Assembly (NCBI GenBank): GCA_016617785.1
Contig: JADILM010000006.1
Coordinates: forward strand, 1,054,001-1,118,000
Direction of reading: 5' to 3'
DNA length: 64,000 nt
Source of the DNA: Sporobolomyces roseus
Taxonomy: Eukaryota > Basidiomycota > Microbotryomycetes > Sporidiobolales > Sporidiobolaceae
In this document: piece by piece, positions 34,444 to 45,440 of the stretch
Position numbering within the stretch: position 1 is the stretch's first letter
How the letters are laid out: every line of letters starts with the position of its first letter
Position numbers and translations under genes: made by a program
The notes under the pieces: generated by a model
Databases searched by the model: none
Told to the model about the DNA's origin: nothing
Seen by the model: only the letters and a program-made list of their open reading frames with translations

Positions 34444-34691
34444 GTGTTTACGTGAAGCATCGGCTACTTCTCGACCTCCAACGAGAGCGCTATAGAGCTT
34501 GGAGAGGTAGTGCGAGGGATGCGAGAGTAGCGCTTGACTAGGTGAGTTGACCTGGAGAATTTTGGCATCGTTTCGTTCGATTCGTCTATTTCCGAAACCC
34601 ACTTCCGCAACTCGCACTGATCGCGGACGTCTAGCCAAGCGATGAAGGACGGACTACCCCTATCCCGGAGTTCCGAAGTCGCCGCGGACCA
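34444..34691. other. Flank of inverted repeat, left outer side
   Basis: Mostly without features. The last ~40 bp (about 34650-34691) align at reduced identity with the sequence outside the right arm (about 40989-41031), read on the opposite strand. This marks the edge of the near-identical arm. Confidence 0.5.
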
Positions 34692-34744
34692 GAGTGAACA
34701 AAACCGGATCCCTCTTTCTGCTTTCTCTCTTTCTTTCCTCTCTC

Positions 34745-34805
34745 TCTTCACACGCTCCCTCTTCCTCTCCTTCCCTTCCTCACTCTCACTCTCTACACTT
34801 TCGAA
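34745..34805 (+). promoter_or_regulatory. Pyrimidine-rich leader of duplicate copy A
   Basis: A CT-rich tract just upstream of the ATG at 34813, of the type often found before strongly expressed fungal genes. The identical tract stands before copy B (about 40875-40935, minus strand). Confidence 0.5.
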
Positions 34806-34812
34806 CTCAAAG

Positions 34813-35883
34813 ATGGCTCCTCGTGGATTGACTGGACCCGCTCCCCTCAACGACAACCCCTTCGCTCAGTGAGTTACTCCTCTCTTTTCTCTCTCTTACC
34901 GGTGTTGTGTCCTCGTGATCAGTATCTGACTCTTTTGACATTGACTTGACAATAGCCCCGACTTCAACGCCGGTCTCGAAGCTGCTGGTTACCTTCAAAA
35001 ACTCGATACTTCCGAAGAACGAATCACTGCTAGGTTCCAACACGGACTCGAAAAGGCAGACTTTGCCGCTCACAGTGAAGAGTTCTGTGGACAACAAGGC
35101 GTTCGCAAGGTTCACCGTTCGGTCGTTCAATTCTTCCACGAGGACCCTTCTCCCATGGATCCCTTCGTTCACGTTATCGTTGGAACTCTTCCTCCTTCCG
35201 AAGAAGCTATCGTTCAACCTATCGGATCCAACATCGAATCGAGCTGGGTTCCCATCAACTCGAGGAACGAGGCTGATGGTACTATTCATTTCACCGTTTC
35301 GATCAAGGGGTAAGCTTTGTTTCCCTTCTTTCTCACTTCTCTCTCGAATCTCGACACTGACTTCTCCTTTTCCGACTCGCAATAGCTTCTGGCCTATCAC
35401 TGTCGTCTTCGATAGGAACCAATCGAACATGGCCCGAGAGGACAGGGTGAGCTTCTCTGTTTTCCTCTTTTTGCGAATATCTCACTCTCGATTGACTGAC
35501 ACATACTCTCGGCTGACTCTCGATACTAGTACGCTCGCATCAACCCTGATGACGACTCCGAGTCTGACCCCGAGGCTTACCTCGACGGAGGCAACTACTC
35601 TCGCTCTACTCGTCGCTCCTCCCGCTCTCGTCGCGCTTCTGGATACGACGGACTCGGACGCTCTTCTTCTCGCTCGTCCCGTCGTCGCTACGAAGATGAC
35701 ATCGACAGCGCTTCTTCCGAGGAGGAAGACATTGACCTCCCTCCTCGTCGTCGAGGATCGATGTCTGGACGTTCTCGCCTTTCCCGTCGAGGATCTTTGG
35801 CCGGTGACATGGCAGAGATGAGTCTCGCTCGATCTTCGAGTCGTGCTTCTCGTAGGGCTTCGAGGAGGGGTTCCCTCTACTAG
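34813..35883 (+). CDS. Duplicated uncharacterised protein, copy A
   Basis: I do not recognise the family. Four exons: 34813-34868, 34956-35309, 35386-35446 and 35530-35883. The first ~165 residues look globular: LEAAGYLQKLDTSEERITAR, FQHGLEKADFAAHSEEFCGQ, MDPFVHVIVGTLPPSEEAIV and GFWPITVVFDRNQSNMARED. The rest (from NPDDDSESDPEAYLDGG) is charged and then Ser/Arg-rich (RSTRRSSRSRRAS, RSSSRSSRRRYEDD), resembling RS domains of RNA-binding proteins, and ends SRRGSLY. No signal peptide or membrane segment is present. The pyrimidine-rich leader suggests strong expression. Copy B on the opposite strand differs at two codons: here RSRLSRRGS, there RSHRSRRGS. The 3' ends of both copies point towards TSR1. 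Confidence 0.85.
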
Positions 35884-36300
35884 ATTGTCGGAGTGAGGAG
35901 GAGTTCTGAAGATGATTGGTCTTTGATTTAGTCTTTCGATCTCTGCTCCTCTTTCAATCTTTACTTCGTTTTCGTATACCCCGTCGTCTGTTTCTGCAAC
36001 TTGTCAGCCTTTTCTCTGCTGTCTTCTTTGAATCTTTTGGGTGTTTGAGAGCAAACGACATGAGAAAGCCAAAGCAGCGTCGTTCAAATCAATCGAACGA
36101 AAAACTCCCATCTCGCTGCAGACCTTGCATCGCTACATCCTGTGGAGTTCGACACAGGAATAATACTCCTTTGAAGTGCAGACGACTGCGAAATATTTCT
36201 TGTGAGCTTTTCAATTGACTTCTCACATTCACTCACCAAAACTCTCTCATCAACTTCAGCTCAGCCAGTACCACAGAAGAGTCTTCCAGAAGCTCACAAG

Positions 36301-39300
36301 ATGGCGCCACCTCAAGAGGGACACTCTCATCGAGCCCATGGCAAGCAATCCAACAAATCTTTCAAATCGAAACATTCAACCAAATCCTCCCTCAGAGACC
36401 AAGCTAAAGGTCGTACACATAGACCAGCCACCAAAGATCCAGTCAGTCGCGCAGTCAAGTCAGCCAGCTCGAATGTTCAAGCAAAGAACTTGAAAGTCAA
36501 CCGCAAGAATCATGCTAAGCAAGTCCTAGCAAAGAAGAAGGAGATGCTAGAGGAGAACAAGGGAATCTTTATTGGCAAGAACAAGTATGGAGACAAGGTG
36601 CAGAGGGTTGTGGCAGTCGTACCAATGACAGAGGATGTAAATGCAGAGGAAATAGTTCAACAGCTCGCAGCCTCAATTGAAAGCGAATGCGAGGGAGTAG
36701 AAGGTTACAGATCAGTCAAGTAGGTACAATCTGCCGGTCTGAGTGAAGAGCGATGCTGACTCTGAAGTTCTCGCAGCGTTCCGAAATTCCACAACCAATC
36801 CCTTCGTTTCCTTCTCCTACCTCCTGCCTCAAAGCCGGAATCCCTCTTCCCTATTCTCGACGGAGCTTCTGCTGCAGATTTCGTCATTGTCGCGGTTTCG
36901 AGTGATGAAGAAGTGACTGCACAGGGAGAGACCGTCTTGAGGTGTATGACCGGTCTCGGAGTCGGAGGATCAGCTGGAGGTGTTCTAGGGGTTGTCAAGG
37001 TGAGCAGAGATGTCTTCACGATATTGCTACCTTTTCTGACCCTCGCAAGTTCACAGAATCTCCCTGGCGGCAACCCAACTCTCGCTTCTTCGACTCGCGC
37101 TTCTTTACAATCCTTCCTCACCCACTTCTTCCCCTCAATCGAACGCGTGCACTGCGTCTCGTCTTCTCCATCCAACACATCGGAATCCTCGATGGCAACC
37201 GATGTCGACTCAACTTCCACTCCAACACCTTCGCCCGAAGCAACCCTCATCATCCGCGCTCTTTGCGAGAAGACTCCGAAAGGCTTGAGATGGCGGGAGA
37301 ACAGACCGAGAGTGCTCGCTGAACGAGTGGGATGGGAGAAGAACGCAACGGACGCCTCAACAGCTGTTGAGAGCGGTGATTTACCAAAGGGATTCGAGGG
37401 AGAAGAACTCGGAACTCTGGTCGTCGAGGGTGTTGTACGAGGACAGCAGTTGAATGCGAATCGATTGATGCACTTGCAAGGTTACGGAGATTTCAAGATC
37501 GAAAAGGTAAGCTGGTTTCATTCAAACTCACGACAAGAATTATGTTCAACCCGCTTCTTCTCTTAGATCCTTACTGCTCCTCCTCTCCGACCCAGCAAGC
37601 GTACCGCTGCCGCTTCTTCAATGGCACTGGACTCGACCGCTTCAACCTCCGCCATTCCTGCTCCTTTCGACCCGATTTCCCTTCCGAATGAAGACGCCGA
37701 TTCCCTTGCTTCGACAAACATTCCCGACGACGACGAGTTCGGAATGGATGAACAGACTTGGCCGACCGAAGAGGAGATGGCTTCAGCACCAGCTGCTCTC
37801 GCCGCTCGAGACCGCTCCGAAATGCCTCCACCAGCTCGACCAGGAACTACACCGAAATTGAAGAAAGTGGCGAAGGGAACTAGTGCTTATCAGGCGGCTT
37901 GGATTATCGACGAAGAAGACGACGACGACGATTCGGGTGCTGATTCTGATGAAGATGGGATGAAGGCAGAGGGCGAAGGAGATCACGATGTGGAGGAGGA
38001 GGAAACCGAATTCGTCGACACCCTCGCCGATGAGACTGCTTCAGTCTCAGCGAGACCATTCGCCGATCTCTCGCCAGAACAGGAGGAGGCTCAATTACAG
38101 GAGTATCTCGCTTCTCGATCAGCTGCTCGAAACACCGCGAATCTCGACGACATGGATTTCCCCGATGAAGTCGATACACCTCTCCATGTTCCTGCTAGAG
38201 AACGATTCGCTCGATATCGAGGTCTCAAGAGTTTCCGAACAAGTCAATGGGATCCTTATGAAGAGTTGCCTAGAGATTACGGTCGATGTTTCATGTTGGA
38301 AGATTGGAGAGGTATGGGAAGGAGAATGGAGAAGCGATTGAAGGAAGATGAGGGAGCTGAGGTGAGTGACCAGTCTATCCCTTCTGCGCTATCGTATCTG
38401 ACCGCGACTTTGATCTCACGCCAGGCTGGAACTCGCGTCCTCGTTCACCTCTCGAACGTCCCTCGCCGAGTTGTCGAGGAACACAACCCTTCCAATCCTT
38501 TCGTTCTCTTCGGTCTCCTCAAGCACGAACACAAGTACTCGATCATGCACTTCACCGTTCAACGCAACACGGAGAACAACGACACAGTGAGATCGAAAGA
38601 TCCCCTCGTTCTGCAACAAGGATTCCGTCGCTTCAAGATCAACCCTATCTTCAGTCAGCACACCGTACGAAATGGAGGCAAAGGCAGCAACAATGTTCAC
38701 AAGTTCGAGCGATTCTTACGACACGGCATTCACGCTACTATCGCGACTTGCTATCTTCCCATCACTTTCGGATCCTCTCCTTCCCTTCTCATCCGAGTCC
38801 CCACAACATCTCCCGACAGTCTCAACCCTTCTCCCGATCAAGGTATTCATCTCATCGGAACTGGAAACCTCCTCGCTTCTGACCCGACTCGGATCACTGC
38901 GAAGCGTGTCATTCTTACCGGTCACCCTTTCAAAGTCCACAAGAAGACTGCCACGATCCGCTACCTCTTCTTCAATCGAGACGACGTCGAATACTTCAAG
39001 CCCGTTCAACTTCGAACGAAGGGAGGTCGAATCGGTCACATTCGAGAGCCGCTTGGTACTCATGGTTACCTCAAGGTCAGTCACTTCTCTGTCTCTCTCT
39101 CTTTTGCGGTGCATTTGCTGATTCCTTCTTTCGTCTGATCAGGCCGGTTTTGACGGACCAATCTCCCAACTCGACACGATTTGCCTCACTCTTTACAAGA
39201 GGTGTTTCCCGAAATGGGGCACAATCTGGGACGGCAAGCCTATTACGATTGCTTCGAAGGAGGATGTGGCAGCTCACGCGTCTGAGCGAGGGAGTGTTAT

Positions 39301-39322
39301 GGGAGATTCTGCTATGGTTTGA
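36301..39322 (+). CDS. TSR1: 40S ribosome assembly factor Tsr1
   Basis: GTPase-like but catalytically inactive factor, related to Bms1, that blocks early engagement of translation factors on pre-40S subunits. The ATG at 36301 starts MAPPQEGHSHRAHGKQSNKS, then FKSKHSTKSSLRDQAKGRTH, the family's basic N-terminus. Later blocks are LRFLLLPPASKPESLFPILD, AADFVIVAVSSDEEVTAQGE and GLGVGGSAGGVLGVVK. An acidic region follows (EEDDDDDSGADSDEDG), then ARERFARYRGLKSFRTSQWD and PYEELPRDYGRCFMLEDWRG. The C-terminal AARP2CN/DUF663 region contains PSNPFVLFGLLKHEHKYSIM and ends, after the last intron, with GFDGPISQLDTICLTLYKRC before the stop at 39320-39322. It stands alone inside the spacer of the inverted repeat and shows no damage. 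Confidence 0.92.
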
Positions 39323-39649
39323 TTTGAGTAAATTTTAGATGATCCTTTTTGATGTACTCTACGTCACTTCGCCTACTATCTGTCGAAATCAGAGGATAGA
39401 TATGAGGCCGCCGACTTCCGAGACGGCTACTGCGAAGAGAGGGTCGAGAAAGAGAACTTCGCGTATTCGCTTCACAACGCAGAGGAATTGCGAGTGCCAT
39501 CGATTCAACTATTCTTCTTCCTCCTCCAAACTCTCTCCCGAATATCAATGAGAGCCAGTCTAGCGCGAGAGACGCTTGGCCTCGACAGCGATTCAACGAT
39601 GAGAGAAAGCTTGCTTTCTCGTCGTTTACTCTCGAACACTCAAGATATA
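39323..39649. other. TSR1 3' flank and inner edge of the right repeat arm
   Basis: The part next to the right arm (about 39600-39649) aligns at reduced identity with 36031-36080 on the opposite strand; both contain versions of GAGAGxAAACGAC. The rest shows no gene. Confidence 0.5.
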
Positions 39650-40988
39650 CAAAGAAGACAGCAGAGAAAAGGCTGACAAGTTGCAGAAACAGACGACGGG
39701 GTATACGAAAACGAAGTAAAGATTGAAAGAGGAGCAGAGATCGAAAGACTAAATCAAAGACCAATCATCTTCAGAACTCCTCCTCACTCCGACAATCTAG
39801 TAGAGGGAACCCCTCCTCGAAGCCCTACGAGAAGCACGACTCGAAGATCGAGCGAGACTCATCTCTGCCATGTCACCGGCCAAAGATCCTCGACGGGAAC
39901 GGTGAGAACGTCCAGACATCGATCCTCGACGACGAGGAGGGAGGTCAATGTCTTCCTCCTCGGAAGAAGCGCTGTCGATGTCATCTTCGTAGCGACGACG
40001 GGACGAGCGAGAAGAAGAGCGTCCGAGTCCGTCGTATCCAGAAGCGCGACGAGAGCGGGAGGAGCGACGAGTAGAGCGAGAGTAGTTGCCTCCGTCGAGG
40101 TAAGCCTCGGGGTCAGACTCGGAGTCGTCATCAGGGTTGATGCGAGCGTACTAGTATCGAGAGTCAGCCGAGAGTATGTGTCAGTCAATCGAGAGTGAGA
40201 TATTCGCAAAAAGAGGAAAACAGAGAAGCTCACCCTGTCCTCTCGGGCCATGTTCGATTGGTTCCTATCGAAGACGACAGTGATAGGCCAGAAGCTATTG
40301 CGAGTCGGAAAAGGAGAAGTCAGTGTCGAGATTCGAGAGAGAAGTGAGAAAGAAGGGAAACAAAGCTTACCCCTTGATCGAAACGGTGAAATGAATAGTA
40401 CCATCAGCCTCGTTCCTCGAGTTGATGGGAACCCAGCTCGATTCGATGTTGGATCCGATAGGTTGAACGATAGCTTCTTCGGAAGGAGGAAGAGTTCCAA
40501 CGATAACGTGAACGAAGGGATCCATGGGAGAAGGGTCCTCGTGGAAGAATTGAACGACCGAACGGTGAACCTTGCGAACGCCTTGTTGTCCACAGAACTC
40601 TTCACTGTGAGCGGCAAAGTCTGCCTTTTCGAGTCCGTGTTGGAACCTAGCAGTGATTCGTTCTTCGGAAGTATCGAGTTTTTGAAGGTAACCAGCAGCT
40701 TCGAGACCGGCGTTGAAGTCGGGGCTATTGTCAAGTCAATGTCAAAAGAGTCAGATACTGATCACGAGGACACAACACCGGTAAGAGAGAGAAAAGAGAG
40801 GAGTAACTCACTGAGCGAAGGGGTTGTCGTTGAGGGGAGCGGGTCCAGTCAATCCACGAGGAGCCATCTTTGAGTTCGAAAGTGTAGAGAGTGAGAGTGA
40901 GGAAGGGAAGGAGAGGAAGAGGGAGCGTGTGAAGAGAGAGAGGAAAGAAAGAGAGAAAGCAGAAAGAGGGATCCGGTTTTGTTCACTC
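39650..40988 (-). repeat. Right arm of a 1,339-bp inverted repeat
   Basis: Reverse complement of 34692-36030 with two mismatches found and no indel. The spacer between the arms is 3,619 bp and contains TSR1. At the outer edge, identity stops at a GAGTGAAC string; outside it the two sides differ by a one-base indel and scattered substitutions, then become unrelated. Confidence 0.95.
39797..40867 (-). CDS. Duplicated uncharacterised protein, copy B
   Basis: Second copy of the gene described at 34813, with exon and intron boundaries mirrored exactly (start 40867, stop 39797). Introns, pyrimidine-rich leader and 3' flank are the same. The only coding differences seen are two neighbouring codons in the Ser/Arg-rich tail (positions 39900 and 39903), which change Arg-Leu to His-Arg. 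Both changes alter the protein. The frame is intact, so both copies should be functional. Which copy is ancestral cannot be told from this window. Confidence 0.85.
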
Positions 40989-41264
40989 AAGGTCCGCGGC
41001 GAGTTCGGAGCTCCGAGATAGGGGTCTCTTCCTGCTCAGACCATTCGAAGTACAGATAGCTAGGGAATGAGAAAGGAGTGATACTCGAAGCGCCGTAGGT
41101 GAAGAACCCGAAGAAAAATAAGCGACGAAAGAAGCGACAGAATTGACTTGACGGAGGACGAGGAGAAAGCCTTGAAGAAGACGCGACGATTCCGTTTCCA
41201 TTGCGGATACTGATATGAATAATGATATGATCTATAGAGGGGAGAGTGAGTGGTCGGATTGAAT

Positions 41265-44200
41265 CTAATTCATGCGACGACCGATTTTGCGTTTCGCGAC
41301 CCTCGATTTGAAGGTAGCCCTCGTGCTGTTCTTGGCTTGCGAGGTGACAAGGACAGGAGACTAAAGTGAGATTAGGCGTCAATTCAGCAGCGGGTGATAG
41401 GACAAGCAGCAGGAAACTCACGGAACGAACCCTCCAAACCGAAAGTGCACCGCTACCTCCGCACATTCTGGATATCGATTCGACAGCGTCAGCACACAGT
41501 TCAGCTTGATAAGTACAGGTGAGGAACTCACTCGTTAGGATTCCCACTGCATGCGAAGCGGCATTGCGTTTCGGGAATCACGTACGAATCCGACGAAAGA
41601 GTTGTCGAATAATAGCATTCGTTGTAGTACGACAATCCGGCAACTTGTGCACCTGCGCTCGAAGCAGCAGCGATACATCCCTCGATCGTCGCATTCGTTT
41701 TGACTCCAGTCGGAAGAGCTCGCTTGTTGTTGACGAGATCCTTGTAGCAAGCATCGTAGCTCCAGCTTCCGAAAGTGGTGAGGTTGATCGGTCCTGAAAG
41801 CGGTGCGACCTGATCGATCGATTCGGGAGTCAGCCTCATCTATGGAGAGAAGAAGCGAGGAACTCAAGAGAGAGACGAACCTTCAAAGATTGATAGACAT
41901 CAAGAACGCCCGACCCACCACAAGTCTTCGTCGCGTCGTTCCTGCAAGCCATGTTGCAACGAGAGGCATCGACAGAGGAGCTGTAAGGTGAGAGAGCAGC
42001 TCCAGCGTAACACCTATCGAAAACGAAGGATTGATCAGCTTTCGAATGCGAGCGATTAAAGCTGTCAGACTCACTCTCCGTAGTAGGAAAGACCGGCGAT
42101 AGCGAACCCTCCGGCTTGAGCAGCTTGAAGACAGGACTCGACGGTAAAGTTCGATGAACCGGTCAAAGTGTTGGGAAGAGATCGACCCGAGTTGACGAGA
42201 TCAGAGTAGCAGCCCTTATCTGTGTGAAGGTCAATCTCGTCAGTCGAGATCTTCCGAGTGAGAAGTGGGTAGCTTCGAACGTACACTTCCAATCGGCAGT
42301 AGCTGCAAGTTTTGTAGGACCCGCAGGTACAGTCGATGTTGTCGAAGTGCTCAAGGCAGAGGTCGACGAAGGTGAAGAGATCGAGGTTATACTCGAGCTG
42401 AGAACCGAAGTCTTTGATACGCTCGTTGCGACGACGGTCGATGCTGAGGAAGTCGAGTTGAGGGGAATCGAAGCGGAAGATACGGAAGTTGTGCTGGTGA
42501 CGGGGAGGAGTGCGAGAGATGTCGAAGAGTTGCTCGGGCGAACGGATGAAGCTGACGAAATGATCGAAGTCGAGGTTTTGGAGACTACCGATGAGGAAGA
42601 AGGGGAAGCAGTCGAGTTTGGTCGGGTGTAAAGCTCGAAGGAAGCTCGTCCTGGTCCTCCAGTTCCTCCGCAAAACTGGAGCTTGTTGTCGTTACAAGTC
42701 AATTCACAAGATCCAGCACCGAGAGCAGTCGAGCTAGTGCCGAGTTTGTTCGCACCGAAGCATTCTCCGTGATATTCGACCCCTTTTTCCGCGCCAATGG
42801 AAAGGTCAGATGTATATCCTCGAGAGAGGGAGAGAGAGAGCAATAAGAGAGAAGTTACGTACCGCACATCGTGTAGTTCTTCGAAGCGCAAGCATCGAGA
42901 CAAGCTTCGACAGTCTTGTTCTTCGTCGCGAGACCGTTCGGAAGAGCTCGTCCGTTGACCAAATCCGAATAGCAATCTTGATAGGTCCAGGTCTTGTAAC
43001 TAGTGAGGACTCGAGGTTGATCTGCCGTAGCGCTACTGCCGAGGGGAGGAGCAGAAGTATTGTAAGCGGCAGTTTGATTGAAAGTTTGAGCGTTGGGTGA
43101 ACCGGCGCTCGAAGTGATGGGGACTCCTCCAAAACCGGTGACAGGGTTGTATCCTGGAAGAGTTGCGAGAGTGCCGAGGACGACTTCATCGACGTCAGGA
43201 GTCTTGCGACAGGAGTGACCGCTTTCGTAAAGATCGAAAACTTTGCAGTATTCGATTACTCCCGAGTCGCTCGTGCACGTGTCGATAGCTTCTTGAAGTA
43301 CAGATCGATCCCATCCGTTGAAGAAGTCGCTAAAGTCGAAGAAGTATAGAGTCAGTCTGCGATTCTTCTCTTGCGAAAAAAGCCTCGAGACTCGACGACA
43401 TAGGACATACCCGTGCAGCCCATACCCGGTAGCGTCCCCTTGTGCCAACACGAAAGGTTGAGTAGAGTTCAAAGCTTGAGCGCGGAACTTGTTGAACGGA
43501 TCTACGCTCCACATGATCTCGTAGAAAAGGGTAACGAGTCGAACAGGGTGGGTTGAAGGACAGGGACCGCTTTCACCTCCGATAGGGTAAGCCATGTGAC
43601 TCGAGAAGTCGGAAGATTGCCCATTGACGCCGTTCCAGCAACTCGGAAATCTTATTTCTGCACGAAGACCGTTGGGACAGTTGTAAGGAGGAAGGTAGGG
43701 TTGACGAGTGGCCGATACTGGTGCTCCGAGACAGTTCCATCCGATCGCTTGGGCAGCGGCACTGCCATCGTAAGTTCGCTTGAAAGGGCTGCCGGTCAAT
43801 ATTCTGAAGTCGTCGGGGAACGCAGTGACGTTCGTCGTATCGCTAGGGTGATTGCGAGGCAGGTAGTAAATGAGTCCTCCACCGACGGGATCGACGCTCG
43901 TGAACGATCCATTCACCCATTGGAAGTAGCTGGAGAAAAAGAAAGCGATAATAAGTCAGCAAAGCTAGTCTCGAAGCCCAAAAAGACACTAGAGTCGACG
44001 AGAGTCGATAGTAGGATGCGATTTCGCGAGAGGGCTTACAGCTGAGGGGTCCAGTAGTTCGATAAGTCTTGTTTGACGAGGCAGCTCGTACATTCGGATG
44101 CTTGCAGTTCATCGAATGTCGTTCCGAGTGCGAAGTTGCTGGCTCCTAGAATTGAATGGACGTGACCTCTGCGTAACGGCGAAAGGAGGTAAGAGGACAT

Positions 44201-44451
44201 AAGAGGACATGAAAGGACATAGGAGGAAGCGACAAAACAACGGAACGTACGAAACTTTGTAAGGTGAAACGATCGAATCCGCTCTCTCCGTCACGAGAGT
44301 ATTCCCGCACGGTCTGTATCGATCGATGACAGTCAGTACGACAATACGCAGAAGCAGAACGAAGAAGAAAGACTTACAAACGCCAGAACGCCTCAACCGA
44401 AGACGCGCTTGCCGCCAGAAGCGAGAGTACTAGAGAAGTCTTCCCTAACAT
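41265..44451 (-). CDS. Secreted DUF1996 protein with three WSC domains
   Basis: Predicted extracellular or wall protein. The ATG at 44451 opens a signal peptide (MLGKTSLVLSLLAASASSVEA). The DUF1996 domain follows: PCGNTLVTERADSIVSPYKV, the HVHSILGASNFALGTTFD region, YFQWVNGSFTSVDPVGGGLI and CPNGLRAEIRFPSCWNGVNG. Three WSC carbohydrate-binding modules follow. The first is TYQDCYSDLVNGRALPNGL to LQFCGGTGGPGRASF. A long Ser/Thr linker separates it from the second, GCYSDLVNSGRSLPNTLTGS to KTCGGSGVLDVYQ. The third is SYDACYKDLVNNKRALPTGV to MCGGSGALSVWRVRS. The protein ends with a basic tail (KSRVAKRKIGRRMN) and no membrane helix or GPI signal. More than ten introns are present, one with a short tandem repeat. 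Family members are common in basidiomycetes, and some are linked to wall glucan. Confidence 0.85.
44191..44220. repeat. Short 10-nt tandem repeat inside an intron
   Basis: Two exact copies of AAGAGGACAT and a third with one or two changes (GAAAGGACAT), within an intron near the 5' end of the DUF1996-WSC gene. Confidence 0.8.
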
Positions 44452-45440
44452 TGAGGGTAGATGGTAGCTCTAGAAGAAGTAGTAAACGTGTCGAACGAGC
44501 GAGGAAGCGAGAGATTGAGGAAGAAAGAGAGAAAGCAAACAAAAAAGCCGCATGCTTTTCGTTCAACAAAGAGTTCGTGGCGATGCGGGGGAAGCGAAAT
44601 TTGCAAGAGAAAAGAAAGATGCAACGGCAGGGTTACGAAGTATTGAGAACACGCTCGAAAACTTCTTTTGATGGAAGGAAACACCTTGATCTTTCATTCT
44701 GGAGCGCGATCGAACAAGTAGAGCCTGCGAGTTGCGACCGAATTTATCAGCGCTGAGAAAGGAAAGTCGTCTTCTAATGGGTAATCTGCAGAAGGACCTG
44801 TCAATGTAGCGAGGTCGAAAGAAGTTTAGCGTCGATTCGATACGTTCTTGATATCGACGGAACGAGCAGAGTTGCGAAAGAAGTCGAAAATCTCCGCCGA
44901 TGACTGATTATCGTTTCGGGGGCAATGATCGAGCAATCTTCTAAGGGCATACCCTGCAGAACAAAAGCGACAGGCTTGCATCAGTATCGGTTCTATCTAG
45001 GAAGCGAACGTTGTCGATGCGATACCTCGACGAAAGAACTCATCCTTCTCGCAAAGCTTGGTCGCTCTCGCCTGGTCATGACCTGCTCGAGAAGTGAGCG
45101 ACACAAACGTGCATAATGCGAGTAGGCTTACCTAGAGAAGCAACAGCAATGACATCTTCCTCCGCTTTGACCGTCATCTCTTGAACCTTAGCAAATGCTC
45201 GAGTTGTGCACGAGGAACCTAGCGAGGCCGAGTGGAGGATGTAGAGCCTCGAGTAGGGCATCGACGGTCGATGGCGATGAAGGTACAATCCGTTCTTCGA
45301 CTGCGAAACGTGAACGTTGCCAGAATCCGCGAGGTTGCGAAGACTCGTCGCTGTCTCGCGATCTGAAACTTGACGAGGCCGTCGTTAAGGTTGAAGGAGG
45401 GTAAGCTATTGCACACAGCGCGATAGCGTACGAGTTCAGG
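44452..45440. other. Long intergenic region upstream of the DUF1996-WSC gene
   Basis: Nearly 1 kb between the NAA35 stop and the DUF1996-WSC start, both on the minus strand. The minus open frame at 45188-45559 overlaps the NAA35 end and has no recognisable content. It probably holds the promoter of the secreted protein. No RNA gene was seen. Confidence 0.45.

Larger units (their letters stand above)
34692..36030 (+). repeat. Left arm of a 1,339-bp inverted repeat
   Basis: This arm is the reverse complement of 39650-40988. Paired positions always sum to 75,680, so there is no indel. Only two mismatches were found, at 35777 and 35780 against 39903 and 39900. The arm holds the whole four-exon duplicate gene, its pyrimidine-rich upstream sequence, its three introns and about 150 bp of 3' flank. 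Beyond both ends the homology drops sharply but does not vanish. Confidence 0.95.

Noticed and set aside
34807..35430. Long minus-strand open frame of 207 codons, with an identical one at 40250-40873
   Set aside because: It is antisense to the spliced duplicate gene and crosses its introns. Its conservation between the arms follows from the repeat itself.
34946..35821. Plus-strand open frame of 291 codons in the left arm
   Set aside because: It reads through three introns in the wrong frame. The spliced frame gives the coherent protein.
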